64,000 bases of DNA from Pristionchus mayeri. Taxonomy: Eukaryota; Nematoda; Chromadorea; Rhabditida; Neodiplogasteridae. Within the stretch, counting starts at the first letter, position 1. The number at the start of each line of letters is the position of its first letter. Under the pieces are notes generated by a model that was not told the origin of the DNA, searched no databases, and saw only the letters and a program-made list of their open reading frames with translations. Below are positions 30,436 through 43,331 of this stretch, piece by piece. Where the stretch lies: NCBI GenBank assembly GCA_036245805.1, contig BTRK01000003.1, forward strand, positions 33,621,215 to 33,685,214. The letters are read 5' to 3'. A program made the translations under genes and the position numbers.

Positions 30436-32990
30436 ATGGAGGTGTTCCTCTCGTTGGAAATGCAGAACTTACTGCTTACTTACCAGCGAATATTCTTTGT
30501 TCTGACATCATTTCTGAGCGTGATAACAATGACTTGCTTGCTCACGAAAACGCCTCAAAGCCAAGCTGGTATCCGCGCCTACCTCCTCTATATACAGGTT
30601 CGTTTTTTTAAGAAAATGTATGAATCATCATGACGCAAGAAGATCAACATGGTCTGCCATGCACATAAGTCCTCACTCGAAATATTTTTTTTAAATGAAA
30701 AAAACGGTATTATCTTTTTAGGTCCTTGTCACTTGCTCTAGCGTCTATCTTGACGTTCTATTCGCTCCTATCCCTGCGTTTCCCGCGTTAGGTGGATACT
30801 GTCTCGGACCACTGTGCATGGCCGGAATTCGAGCGCATTCAGTGCTGGTGAAAGCGTTTACTCATTATAATCGCCAATTTTTAATGTAAAATTCACTTGG
30901 ACAATGCCGAAAAATTCGAAAATTTCAGGCCGGTTTCATACTTATCCTCGTGCTAACAATGACTGCTATTATTGCCTGCAGTTTCTACCGCCATCAATCG
31001 ATAATTCCCGCGAACAATCTCATGCGAGTCAGCAAGGTACGAAATTTGGAGTTGGAGTGTGAAGTGGTGAGGTGCTTGAAGGCCGCCAACTCATTAGAGA
31101 CGGTGAATTTATTGCCGTGGCTTCTCCGCACAGATATAAACACTCACTCGAGACGTAACCTCAGAACTGATCGGGCCTATCATTTACGTGGGGCGGACAT
31201 TTGCAAAAGGGACATTTTCACAACTCGACGGCGTTCGCTGGGGAGTTTATCTAGCCACTTGGGGGTTGTATTGTTGTAACCAGTATTCGCTCCTCTACCA
31301 CACCCTACTTAGATCATTTGATTAGGTGATTATGAGTTTCAACGTAAAAATCCCTGAATCATGAACCCCTATACGATGATTTGGAGGGAAACTCAAGATA
31401 GCCTAGTCAAAGGATCTAATCAGGGTGTGGCAGAGGAGCGTATACTAGTTATAATGAGACAACCCCCAAGTGACTAGACCAACTCCCCAGCGAACGCCGT
31501 CGAGGTGCAAATGTACCTTTTGCAAATGTGCGCGCCCCTCATTTACACTAGCTTACGGTTGATGTGAGCATATACAACATTGTTATGTAGATTATATGTA
31601 CTCTTCCCATGCGTTTATTAATTATTGAATCGATATTTTCCAGAGAGCTATCGCTATGATCCAAATTGGACTAACCGTTTCCATGAGCATTACCCCGATC
31701 GCTTATGGCGCATACCCATTTAACCAGGACGATATGGTGGGACTTATGAAAGAAGTTAGTCTTCGTTTATGTTTATCCACTTCTTTGGTATTGCCGGTGT
31801 CTGAAAACATGAAATGTGAGTAGGATACAGGAATACATTTCAGAGCCCATTCAACCTGTCCTGGATACTGGACCGTGGTCCGTATCACATTCAACGTCGA
31901 ACAAAAGGAGTGCTTATAACCATTTACATGATTGAAATGGTGAGATGCGGATATATTTGTATCCCGTTATGCCACAATTCTAGGATCTATTCATATTCGT
32001 TGTCGCAGTTCTCCTCCTCTTTGCGCACATGTTCCACGTGCTGAAATCATCGGTTGGTTTATCTCACAACTCATGTTTATTCTCCTGCAATCTCTATGTT
32101 CTCAGATGAATCGAAGTCCTGCTTCCCTCAAGCGCCAAAGGCAATCGCTTGTCGTTTTATTCGTTCAGGTAGTGTGATCATTACTCTTTGCTCTATTCAG
32201 CAACCCTATCGAGCAGCTGAAATGAAAACTTGGATTGGTTTGAGCGCGGCTCGGATGTGAGGGTGGGGAAAATGGTGGAAATTCTCAATTGTTTCCTTTT
32301 CTCACGAGTATAACAAATAATTGTTTGAAAATTCATTGTAATGCTGACTCTGTTCCGTAGAAAAGTATCTTGACTTTAGTAAGTATCAAGGTTTCGACTT
32401 TTCAAAAAAAAGTTTTCAGATTGCAAGCCCTCTAACAATGATCATCATTCCGGCTTTCATTCTCTTCACTTCGATGGCGTGTGAATGCATTCCATACAGT
32501 ATGGTACACATTCCTTTCATCGGTACATCTTGTATTTTTGGCCACCCCCACCCCCTTCCCTCTAATAACCCACTTATTACAAGGTATTCCTTCCCGATTG
32601 TCAGCCCCTACGTGGAGGGGAGGGGGAGGGGGAATTATAGGGAAACTTATTCCATTTCATCACCAATATATCATGAATTATGCTAAAATTTTGCTGATCA
32701 ATACACAGAGCAATTCTGAATACGTCTTGAACTAGCTTATAGAGTGACTGAAGATGAAAAGATTAATGTTGAGGTGTGACTCTTCCATCCTACTGTGTGC
32801 TCATTCTCCATCCCTTTGCACACAATATCATCTTGCTGAGTGTCACTCCAGCCTATCGTCGATTCATAATCAAAAATATCTTTAGAATCAAGTTCAAGGT
32901 TTACTTCTAACTCTATTGTTTTCATTTCAGTTTTTTTAGACACAGGTCTCTTTTGTGCATCGTTCCTCAACGATCGGAAGGAAATTGTAA
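30436..32990 (+). CDS. Srh/Sri-like seven-helix chemoreceptor A, 329 aa, 10 exons, intact
   Basis: Exons: 30436-30597, 30722-30847, 30929-31036, 31644-31754, 31844-31939, 31984-32052, 32106-32168, 32420-32498, 32774-32898, 32940-32990; 990 nt in phase. Features: first helix in FFVLTSFLSVITMTCLL; helix 2-3 motif DVLFAPIPAFPALGGYCLG, matching the P..fPa.aGy.lG signature of the Srh/Sri group; FYRHQSIIPANN; SWILDRGPYHIQRR; FAHMFHVLK; helix 6 PLTMIIIPAFILFTSMACEC; and the last helix ending LLSVTPAYRRF, the nematode PYR-type C-terminus. Such receptors sit in the cilia of sensory neurons and bind odorants or pheromones; the ligand is unknown. Intron 3 holds a fold-back element (31188-31538). Acceptor of exon 9 is a weak TTGAG. 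Confidence 0.85.
31188..31538. mobile_element. Fold-back element with 8-bp duplication (TCATTTAC)
   Basis: Flanked by TCATTTAC at 31180-31187 and 31539-31546. The ends are GTGGGGCGGACATTTGCAAA and a mirrored TTTGCAAATGTGCGCGCCCC. The core 'CATGAACCCCTAT' is shared with the SDR-intron copies. It lies in intron 3 of receptor A. Confidence 0.8.
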
Positions 32991-34392
32991 AGGCTGAATA
33001 TTTGGATATTTGCATTTGTTCGCAATATTTGTCAAGAATATACTTTCACGAAGTAGATACTGCATATTATTTGTAATTTGTGTATTTGTAAATCCGATGG
33101 ATTGATTCCGACCATAGCAAAAGTTTCATCGATGCATTCATAATTGCATCTCTTTGCATCATCTTTCGTACTACTGGAAAAGTGAGTAATCGTCTGCGTC
33201 TCTCCAAATCACACCCTCTCTAGTCGATCAGAGTGAGCGAGAGAGTGTATGATTTGGAGAGAGCCAGACCATTGCTCGACAAAGTGGACAAAATACTACC
33301 GACAACCCCTCGAACAATTTCACAAACTTTAGAATTCGCAGCAAGCATAAATCCATCGAATCATTCAGTCGTTGTTGCTACGTTTCCATCATCTCGAAGG
33401 TGTTATTTTCACGAGTAAATATTATAACTCAAATCTTTTCAACACATATTTGTAGCAGCATAATATGAGGGCTTTCCCTGTAATGTGCAATGTAGCAGCA
33501 ATAGCCGAACAATTGTTCACAATTGTTTTCCATGTGTTCACAATTGTCCGCAGCTGAATTGTTTGCAATGGTCAAGCGATACCTGATATTGTATGACGAT
33601 AACTGTTCAGTCATGAGTGTCAAATTTGCAAAAACAACTGTGACTTGAACGAGGCAAAAGAATGAAGTCTAAGAGGAATTTTATCATACGTGTATGATTA
33701 CGTAATACGGATTAAATCAGGCAGGCAGATGCATGTCTAAACTATATATTTTCAACCAAAGATTGGTCCCTAAAGGTATTGTTAATGGGATGTGAAACGA
33801 TATCAACATGTGACTGAGATAACAAACCTAGGATTAACGATCAGCAAACTGATATTTGCACAAACTTTTGCACAACGTCTCGTATGGATAATTGCACAAA
33901 TAAAAACATTACAATTTTTTGTAAAACCTCCGAGAAAATACAAAGAGCGCTCGTGAGTAAATGGATGTGATTTGTATTATGGCACGATACAATAATTTCC
34001 CGAGGGGAGTCTGTATTGTTACGATTCTTTCATTTTCTCATTTTCCCACAATTGCAATGATAAAGTAGGAAACTTCCAGAGTTGCGATATAACTGACTTT
34101 CTATTTAGCATTTACGCATCCTCTTAATTTTTTACCTGCATCATTTTGTTGTCTCATTTTACTTCCTTGAATTGTTTCGGGCATTAACGATCACTTCGCG
34201 AAGTGAAAAAAGCAATTAGAAATGCTGCACATGCGTTCTATTTCTGGTTGTATTATTCCTCCAATTTCAACCTGCTCAAAGCATTCGCCGAACAGGCTTT
34301 TACATATTCTCCCTCATGCATCGCACAGGATCGTTGTTTTTTCATATGTTTTCAATGGTAATTCGTTTACAGAAACCAATTTCCAGTTCTAG
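32991..34392. other. Intergenic between receptors A and B
   Basis: A short hairpin (TCTCTCCAAATCACACCCTC with a mirrored partner) lies at about 33197-33263. ACAATTGT repeats cluster at 33505-33560. No exons recognised. Confidence 0.4.
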
Positions 34393-36510
34393 ATGGAGGT
34401 CTTTCTCCCCGTGCAGCTTGAAGGTCTTCTCTTCACCTACCAGCGTATATCCTTCGTCACTACTTCCGTCCTGAGCGTGCTTTCAATGATTTGCTTGCTC
34501 AAGAAAACGCCGCGAAGTCAAGCCGGAATTCGAACATATCTCCTCACTATTCAGGTCCGTACTTGATAGATGATTCAAGTATACAATTGATAAAAATGTC
34601 TTTTAGGTCCTCGTGACTATCTCTAGCGTGTATCTCGACGTGCTGTTCACCCCAATTCCGGCGTTTCCCGCCATAGCGGGATACTGTGTCGGGCCTCTAT
34701 GCTCGATCTTTCGTCCTCACTCAGTTCTGGTGAGTTCATGCCAGTATTTCGACCAAAAGAATAAAACGCATTTTGTTCTGAATCTCAATATTTGTTAATG
34801 TTTCTCACAGTAATGAGAAATATGGCAAAAAAACTCGAAATGTTCATAAACCATCGAGTTCAGGCTGTGTTCATCGTTCTCGTCGCGCTATCCATGGCTG
34901 CAATAATGGCGTGCAGTTTCTATCGCCATCAAACCATCATTCCCGCTAACAATCCCCTCCGAGTCAGCAAGGTTGGCATATGAATTATGATAAACAGCTG
35001 TATTCTCTGAATGGGTGTATTCTGCGAAAACTGTGCTAGTTTACCGGGAAAATGATAATGCAAGATCAAAAGTTAGCATAATCCGTGCGCTTCTATAGAA
35101 AGTTTCCCAGTGAAACAGCAGGTGCTTGGATTCTAGCTCTGAGATGTTGAAAAAACCACGTGTATTCATTTCAGAAGACGCGCATTATGATCCAGATCGC
35201 ATTGCCTGTCTTCATGGGTGTACCACCGATAGCTTATGGGGCTTACCCCTTCGAGAAGGAGGATATCGTGGGACAAATGAAAGAGGTTATTTTTAAAAAT
35301 TGTAAATTATTTTTATAACCAGCCTACAAATTTCCGTGCCTAATAAGAGTAGGTCGGTAGGAACAAAACGATCTCGAGAAGTTACAATTCTAAAAATTAA
35401 TTTGCAGAGTCCATTCAACTTGTCGTGGATATTGGAGCGAGGCCCATTTCACATACAAAGACGAAGTACTGGAGTGCTTGCTGTGATATATTTTATTGAA
35501 ACGGTAAGAATTCTATATCCTTGTCGAAGTTGAAATGTGTGCCATCGGACATCGCCCTCTCATTCTGTGTGACCTCTCCCTATTCTGATCGACGAGCGAG
35601 TGCGAAGAAGGCACTAGGTCGGATGAGAACTATCACGTCACGCCGCATTTGATACACCAAAGGCGGAATGCCGTCATAGTTCTCATCCGACCTAGTGTCG
35701 TGAAGAATAGGAATTTCTTGCGAAGATACAAATAATATACTGTCTATGTTCTAGGATCTCGTCATCTTCACAATCGCGGTTATTTTTCTCTTCTGGCACA
35801 TGTTTCACGTCCTGAAAACTGCGGTTGGTTTTAATTAATTGATGGATGAGCGAAATGCATTATTTTCACTGTCAATATACATTGTTATTACAGATGAACC
35901 GCAGTACTGCTTCGATAAGACGTCAAAAGCACTCTCTGATCGTGCTGTTCGTTCAGGTACACTTTAAAATATTTCCGAAACTGAATTTTCTTTAATTTTC
36001 AGATCGCCGTACCTTTAATCATGATTATCGTACCTGCTTTCATTCTGTTCACCTCGCTTGCGTGTCAATGCATTCCATTTAGTAAGTAATATTTTAAAGC
36101 AATTTCGGTGTATCATCAAGTCCAATCAGCGGGATAGATATTTAAAGAAGAGATAACACTAATGCATGGGGACTCCATTAGGAGGATAAAGTTATTGATG
36201 TACAGCACATTATAATTTTTCACGTTACTCCTTCTAAGCTGTTAATAATATCTATTACTCCAGGAGTGACCCTGCCCGCCTACTGTGTGCTAATTTTCCA
36301 CCCATTGGCACACAACCTCATCCTGCTTAGTGTAACGCCAGCATATCGTCGATTCATCCTCAAACATATTTTTAGAGTCAAACTCAAGGTGATTTATTTT
36401 ACGCGTTCCAAAATAATAAAAAAAAACAAATAATTGTATAATAATTCCATTTTTTTCAGACTCAAGTATCGTGGGTGCATCATTCTTCGACGATGCGAAG
36501 AAATTCATAA
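34393..36510 (+). CDS. Srh/Sri-like seven-helix chemoreceptor B, 328 aa, 10 exons, intact
   Basis: Exons: 34393-34554, 34607-34729, 34864-34971, 35175-35285, 35408-35503, 35755-35823, 35894-35956, 36003-36081, 36264-36388, 36460-36510; 987 nt in phase, stop TAA. An in-frame TAG just before the ATG fixes the start. Same architecture as receptor A: FTPIPAFPAIAGYCVG, FYRHQTIIPANN, SWILERGPFHIQRR, HMFHVLK, MNRSTASIRRQKHSL, MIIVPAFILFTSLACQC and SVTPAYRRF. Exon 2 is one codon shorter than in A. Intron 5 contains an 86-bp CACTAGG element. Confidence 0.88.
35612..35697. mobile_element. 86-bp CACTAGG inverted-repeat element
   Basis: CACTAGGTCGGATGAGAACT and AGTTCTCATCCGACCTAGTG are perfect mirror ends around GCCGCATTTGATACACC. 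It lies in intron 5 of receptor B. Confidence 0.85.
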
Positions 36511-36772
36511 ACTTAGAAGAATATTTGACAAATTATTGAATAAATTATAATTGATGTTTTTTACCAGAGTTGATTTCGATCCTAGCAAAATAAACAGTAC
36601 ATCACTTGCTTGAAATGGATGTATAAACATCTCGTGTTGCTGAAAAAAAAGAGAAATCTGAGCATGTCAACGTTAACATCCTGTCAAAGTTAATTGATTG
36701 TTGCACCTACCTCCAATCTCCTTCACACACCTTGCTATTGGTTCAGTTAGTCATTCTTGTTCTCTTGGATCG

Positions 36773-39379
36773 ATGGAAATTTTCGTCTCGACAGAGGCGC
36801 AGAACAGCACACGACTATTCTCAGTGTTCTCTCACGTCTTATCAAACTAACAAAAACAACTCAAACACGCGTCCGCGGATATCTCTTGTACATTCACGTA
36901 TTGCTTCGAAATGATCTTGATTTGATGTTATTTGGCTCGCTGCAAAAATCGGCTTAAACATTTCTGCAAATGAATATGTTTTCCGGGGTTGAAAGGATAA
37001 GCTGCTTCTAACATTGTCAAGTGCATATCTGGACGTTCTTTTCTCCCCAATTCCGGCGCTTCCGGCCATAGCAGGATACTGTGTCGGAGTTCTTTGCATG
37101 ATCGGGATAAGACCACATTCACTACTTGTTCGAGCTATCGAACTTGAACAAGAGAGGTCGTACAATATTTTAGAAGAAAATTCATGTGCGAATTAACAAA
37201 TACTATAAGCTGGATAATTCAAATTTGCATAACCATATTCATGAGCATTGCTCCAATAGTCTTTGCTGCATATCCTTTCCATAAGGATGACCTCGAAGAA
37301 CTTATAAAAATGTGAGACGAAATCAGAATTTAGGTAGGGATTTTTAAAGAAAACACTTCATAGTTCCTTCAAGCTATCATGGATATTGGAACGCGGTCCG
37401 TACCATATCCAAAGACGTACTACGGAAAAACTTTTCTTTATTTACTTTTTTGAAGCGGAGAGGCACCATTATTCAACGAACTTGAATTAGTGCATGATAT
37501 ATTATCATTTCTTTCCTAGTTGGGTTTTTGTTCTGACACATGTTCAATGTGCTGAGCTCTACTGTTAATTCTCGTTTTCCCATGAAATGAATGCACATTC
37601 TTTGCAAATACAATTTCCAGACTAACCGCAGCCACATATCCCTAAGCCGCGTAAGGCAATCGCTCATTGTGTTGTTTGTCCAGGTATTGTTTTGTTGATA
37701 AGATGTAAGCAATAACAACAAATGGTCCGCTAACTTCACGACATTATCGTCACTTTTACACAATCGTATTTGTAGATTGCTGTTCCTCTCCTAATGATTA
37801 TCCTCCCTGTCTTTATTATCTTCTCCTCCATGGCGTGCGAGTGCATTATGTTTGGTTTGTTGGCTTCAATCAAATTTTCCACCTGCATTCGGCAAGTGGC
37901 TCAGTTCTAACTTCTGCTCTAAATACATTACCCACAACGATTTTGTCTCAACTTAACTCATTATATAACTTATAAATATTAGGTTGTAACATAAGTTTTG
38001 TCGCATTTCGGAGGTTCACAATATTTCCATGAAAGATACTTCTCAAACATTATCAATGCCTGACCTCCTAGTATATGTTTGGGGTGTTCATGCACATTCA
38101 AACCATAGGGTAGAGCTGAACTGCGCACGCTGGCTATGCGAAAAATATTAATATGAACTGATTTAAATTTGGTGCAGATTTTATTAATTCGTTTGATCGG
38201 GTGCTAGTTCGCAGAGATAAATAATGAACCAAACTTCTACAGCATGGTGATATACCCCGTCAATGCTCTTTCAAAATATACGCCAGATATGGTGCTATGT
38301 TGAGCGGGACCAAAGACATACTTCACTGAGTGTAAGGTTAGCCGCTGATTCGTAGCCAACTTGACCAACTCTTCTGAATCCAGAATTGCAACAACAGTGA
38401 CTAACATAAGTGCGTTCAATTACCACTCATGGAGGTATAATTTATCATTAAACAAGTGAGAGAAAGAACACTCCACTTGTGGGAAATTTGAATTTTCATT
38501 AATTCAATTCGCGCACAATTTTACCAAAATTTGCAAGTTTAGGTGTTTCCAATTAAAGATTGTCATTCAAAAGCTATTTATTTCCAAACTTATCCCAAGA
38601 AGATACTAGTAAGGGAAGGGTTTATGGTTCGGATGGACACAACAAATCAGATATTGAACATGTGTGCGAGGTAGGAATATGAACAAAGTGCCGATTTCAG
38701 TAGTTTAATTTACATACCATCGTTCTGAATGTAGCCACTTATCTCAACAGAACCCAATCTACCCCAAACTTTGTCTGCACACTGACCACTTTGGGTGAAC
38801 TATATTCCACCACTATTTGGATCTGGATATCTATTGAGAAGAAAATTCGGCTTGCGAAAGTTTTCGCGACCGTCACCAACCATCCACATTATACAAACTC
38901 GTCTACATTTCTAGAACGATTTTCGTTTGTCATTATCCGTGAGTGGTTCAAAATTATGCACATATGTAGTACTTTACGCAAATCACACAAAATCGGCATA
39001 ATTTATCCTTTTCAAGAAGAGCTGATGCGTGAAAATGATTTCTAATCCTTATCTCAGTACAACTTTGTCTGACTAATGTGCCTCCTCAACTGCCTTGACA
39101 GGACTGAAGTACAGCGCGTAAGAAAGAGTACGAAGGCCCTCACTGATGATGAATAACGAAATTGACATTAAATTAATTCGAAGAATTTCTGAGGTTAAAA
39201 TGCATAAGAGATTGGACGCGACAAAACTTATGTTACAACCTGATAAATTCGTAGAGGTTACTTTACCAGCCTACTGCGTCCTCACTCTCCATCCTCTCAC
39301 AGACAATGTTATTCTGCTGAGTGAAACACCTACTTATCGACGATTCATAATTACGACAATTCGAAATATGAAGCCAAAT
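36773..39379 (+). pseudogene. Srh/Sri-like chemoreceptor C, decayed and split by a mariner
   Basis: Exon 1 (from ATG 36773) has lost an internal piece and runs into a stop after 25 codons. Exon 2 (about 37014-37130, SPIPALPAIAGYCVG) is open. Exon 3 is missing. Exon 4 (37209-37316, IAPIVFAAYPFHKDD), exon 5 (LSWILERGPYHIQRR near 37380), exon 7 (SLSRVRQSLIVLFVQ to 37682), exon 8 (37776-37855) and exon 9 (about 39256-39379, LLSETPTYRRF) are recognisable. A 1265-bp mariner-like element fills intron 8. It belongs to the C-D-E-F-G subfamily (PF-H-x-DD, TANRS-type exon 7). Confidence 0.75.
37979..39243. mobile_element. Mariner-like element, 1265 bp, no intact transposase
   Basis: TA at 37977-37978 and 39244-39245. 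The ends are TTAGGTTGTAACATAAGTTT and AAACTTATGTTACAACCTGA. Frames inside are short; none shows the DNARPH or SPD motifs. Confidence 0.85.
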
Positions 39380-39440
39380 GTGAGTTTGCCGTTGAAGTTT
39401 GCCGTTGAGTTTGCCGTTGAGTTTGCCGTTGTGAGTTTGC
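39380..39440. repeat. 12-bp tandem repeat at a splice donor
   Basis: GAGTTTGCCGTT is repeated about four times immediately after exon 9 of receptor C, so the donor GTGAGTTTGCC is itself part of the array and recurs at its far end. Confidence 0.85.
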
Positions 39441-39680
39441 CTCTTTTTAGGCTCAAATTTCATCAATTTCATTCAAAACTCGCAAGGGAACAGAAGATAA
39501 TACATCCGATGCATTTGCTAAAGAAATATACGCTCATGGATAAACATCTCACTATACATTTCACAAGGGAACATACAAGCTATGCTAAACGTGCACTTGT
39601 CAAAATCGAAATACTGATTTGTGCACCTGTCTCCAATCTCCTTCACGCCTTCACATTTCATTGTTCATATTCACAAATCA

Positions 39681-41458
39681 ATGGAGATTTTCCTCTCGTT
39701 AAAGGCGCAAAATTCGTTATTCACTTGCCAGCGCGTATTCTTTGTTATCACGTCCGTTCTGAGTGTGATCTCATTAATTTGTCTACTGAAAATAACTCCA
39801 CAAAATCAAATGCGCATTCGAGGTTATCTACTCTACATTCAGGTATTGCAATGATAACAGTAATTATGAATACATAATTATGAATACGGGTTTGAATAAC
39901 TAGTGCAGGTGCTAGTATCATCTTCAAACGTCTACCTCGACATTCTTTTCTCACCAATTCCGGCATTTCCGGCAATAGCCGGATATTGTATTGGTGTTCT
40001 GTGCATGGCAGGGCTAAAACCGCACTCGCTACTTGTTCGAATATCTAAAATTTATTTTAAAAAATTGAAGGGAGTGTTCATTTTTATCATATTTCTCATT
40101 CTGACGGCTATTTTTTCATGTAGCTTCTACCGTCATCAGACAATAATTCCCGTCAATAGTCCTATGCGTCTCAGCGAGGTAGGAAAACATTTTCTAAAAT
40201 TTTGAAATATTTGAAATTTAATGTACGCTAGATGTCGTGCTGGATAATTCAAATTTCAATAACAATCGCGATGAGCATCACTCCTATTGTCTACGGGGCA
40301 TATCCTTTCCATTTGGACGATATCGAAGGCATTATGAAAAATGTAGGGAAAATTTCGGTTAATTTTGGAAAAACAAAGATAATTATACAGAGCACCTTCA
40401 AGTTATCATGGATATTGGGACGCGGTCCTTATCACATTCATAGGAGAACTACGGGAATACTTGTGATTGTTTATTTCATTGAAGCGGTTCGCATCCTTCG
40501 TTCGACAAGTGTATTCGATATCTCATTTGAGGGCATATTTATCTTCTCTTTTTTTGTTATCTTTCTATTCTGGCACATGTTCCGTGTCTTAAGTACTACG
40601 GTAAGTGAAGAAATTCAACCATAAGGAAGGAAAAAAACGCTAACAAACTGCCTTTTCAGGCTAATCGCAGCCCCATTGCACTAAGCCGCATCAGGCAATC
40701 GCTTACTGTATTGTTTGTTCAGGTATATTGACGAACGAAATTTCCTTTCTTATTTTTTAAAGAAGTAGTGTCTGCAAAGTTGAACTCTTGACGCTGTCAC
40801 AACCATTACCTAGCTATGCACAACCATTAGAGATTATGAAAATTTTACATTCATATCTCAAATTTGAACCGAGCTATCATTAGTTGTCTATCCTCAAGCT
40901 CGCGCTATGATCTTTGGAGGGTGGGCTAGGTCATGATTGTGAAAGCGTCAAAAGTTTAACTGTGCTGTCACTCATTCTTTAAAGGCTAATGTCAGATTGC
41001 GGTGCCACTCCTGATGATAATTTTCCCTGCCTTTTTCCTCTTTTCATCCATGGCTTGCGAGTGTATCTCATTCGGTTAGTTGCTACCTTTATATGTTTTC
41101 ACCTGTATAATTCGAAAAATTGATACATTTGGTTATGATCGAGCTCTAGACATGTGGGAGCAGAAGTATAGATGGTTTCGTTCATCAGGGTTGCTGACTA
41201 GAAGCCCAATTAATTGATATCACAGACGTCACTCTACCCGCCTACTGCATACTCACTCTCCATCCTCTCTCGCACAATGTTATTCTACTAAGTGCAACAC
41301 CTACTTATCAAAGATTCATCATTTCAACAATTCGAAAGATGAAGCCAAATGTATGTTTGCAGTTAAAAGGTGAAAGTCGAGAAATATTTCAGGTTCAAAT
41401 TTCGTCAGTTCAAAATTCGTTAGGCATCGGGAGACCTAATACACATCAAAATGGCTGA
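39681..41458 (+). CDS. Srh/Sri-like seven-helix chemoreceptor D, 334 aa, 10 exons, intact
   Basis: Exons: 39681-39842, 39909-40034, 40071-40178, 40232-40342, 40391-40486, 40532-40600, 40660-40722, 40996-41074, 41226-41350, 41393-41458; 1005 nt in phase. Landmarks: MEIFLSLKAQNSLF, SPIPAFPAIAGYCIG, FYRHQTIIPVNS, GAYPFHLDDIEG, SWILGRGPYHIHRR, FWHMFRVLS, MIIFPAFFLFSSMACEC and SATPTYQRF. Introns 2 and 5 are only 36 and 45 nt, are multiples of three and contain no stop, so retention would still give an open receptor. Intron 7 holds a TIR element (40761-40980). The 80 bp before the start are nearly identical to those of receptor E, pointing to recent duplication. Confidence 0.85.
40761..40980. mobile_element. 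TIR element of the AAAGAAGnAGTGTC family
   Basis: AAGTAGTGTCTGCAAAGTTG at the left pairs with a diverged CTGTGCTGTCACTCATTCTT at the right. It is related to 19636-20014. Intron 7 of receptor D. Confidence 0.7.
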
Positions 41459-42253
41459 ATTGAGCAGTTCATATAAAACAATGTATTTGTTATTTATTCT
41501 ATCAAAGTTGTAGATTCCCATTTTCACGTCTATCAATTGTGCAGATGTGTAACCTTGGTCTAAAAACACATTCAAATGCAATAAATTGTTATTCAATTGT
41601 AAATTTACCCTGATTATGATTCTGAAAATAAGTATGAATCTGTGATAGGCCGGAGTTACACTCAGCAAGATGAGATTGTGAGTGAGAGGGTACAGAATCA
41701 GAACACAGTAGGAGGGTAGAGTAACCTCTGATCACTACGTATTGATAACATTTACTGTGATCCAATCGCAATATGGAGCTGTCGTTGAAGTTCCGACATT
41801 CTGTTTGGTGTTATATCGACAACATGTTTCTCGACTGTACATGTGTAGTGCTAAATTATGTTTAAAAAAAACTCTCAATCCACTCTCACATAATATTATT
41901 CTGCTGAGCGCAACACATGCATACCTTGTCGAAAATTCGAAAAAAAAATTAAGCGGAATGCGAGTTACCGTTGCCAGTAGAAATGGGAATGTTGAGGCTC
42001 TGTTCAGGCTCAAACTTGATTAGTTCAACGTTCGCAAGGGATCGGAAGATAACATATATGAGAAATGCTGATGAGACCGTTGTAGATAAACATTTCACAA
42101 TATATTTTCGAAGAGGTTGTTCTTTTGCAATGGGAGGTGTGGGTTAATCATCAAATGTTTGTAACGTTGGAGTCCAAGTACACTTTTCGTTTATTTAAGA
42201 AAACAACATATGAGTCCATGCGCGATACATTCAATAAATCACCATTGTGGTTT
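41459..42253. other. Relic zone between receptors D and E
   Basis: It holds a minus-strand last-helix exon (41727-41609, listed separately) and, at 41862-41950 on the plus strand, a decayed copy of the same exon (SHNIILLSATHAY). Confidence 0.5.
41609..41727 (-). pseudogene. Inverted, isolated exon 9 of an Srh/Sri-like receptor
   Basis: Open on the minus strand between an AG acceptor and a GT donor. Reads VTLPSYCVLILYPLTHN, LILLSVTPAYHRF, FRIII: closer to receptors A and B than to C-F. No neighbouring exons are seen on this strand. Confidence 0.7.
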
Positions 42254-43331
42254 GGAATAGCTCAAAAAATGAAATTGCTGAAAACTTGCTCCTAGGGGTA
42301 GTTTTCGATTCTGAACAACATAGCGTCTACCGTTTTTCGATATTCCGCTTCTGGGTTCCGATATGGTACCGGGTCTGATGGTACCAAGATTGGTTTATGT
42401 GTCATTGAAAGCTTCAAAATAAAGTTAGATTCACAAAAATTGTAACCCAGGTGTAGTTTTGCATGGTGAATTCCTCTATGCAATTCATTTTTAATGAAAC
42501 TCAAAAGTAGGGTGGAAAATCGATTTTTGAACCAGAAGAGTGCAAGGGTCGAGAAGTAGATCGTTCGAATCGCCATGAAAGGTGATAATTTTATGTGTTG
42601 GACGTTTCCCAATACAAGCGGGGGAAAAGACGTTGCACTCGATTTTAGGATCAAAAATGCATAAAAACCCATACAATATGTTTAATATGGCACAAGTGGG
42701 GTATATTTGGAAATAAATAGCCATGTAATGAAAATTGGAGCAAAAAATTATCATAAACAAACAAAAAAAATTGGCAAAATATGACGTCACGGAGGGGACT
42801 CGAATCCAAGGTAATCGGGTGGAAGTGTTTCTTATAGAAATAATGTGAAATCGCATATAGTACGTATTCGTGGGCCAATCTAATATTTTTACATGAAATT
42901 GTTCGTATTTTCATTGTTTATATGCATTTTTTACCCTAAAATCGAGTGCAACGTCTTTTCCCCCGCTTATACTGGAAAACGCCCAACACATAAAATTATC
43001 AGCATTTCATGGCGAATCGAATAATCTACTTCTCGATCCTTGCACTCTTCTGGTTCAAAAATCGATTTTCTACCCGTACTTTTGAGTTTCATCAAAAATG
43101 AATTGCATAGGGAAATTCACCATGAAAAACTACCCCAGGCTTCCAATGTTTGCGAATCTAACTTTATTTTTAGGCTTTCAATGACAAATTAACCAATCTT
43201 GGTACCATCTGACCTGGTACCATATCGGAACCCAGAGGCGGAATGTCGAAAAACGGAAGACGCTATGTTGTTCAGAATCGAAAACTACCCCTAGGAGAAA
43301 GTTTGCAGCAATTTCATTTTTTGAGCTGTTC
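42254..43331. mobile_element. Fold-back element, 1.08 kb
   Basis: GGAATAGCTCAAAAAATGAA at the left pairs with TTCATTTTTTGAGCTGTTCC at the right. ACTACCCCTAGGAG and TCTGAACAACATAGCG also mirror. The centre is near 42790. Several antisense frames over it are symmetrical shadows. Confidence 0.85.

Noticed and set aside
42292..42914. Overlapping minus frames of 87-126 codons
   Set aside because: They lie in one arm of a palindrome and change frame against the mirrored arm; no protein motif.
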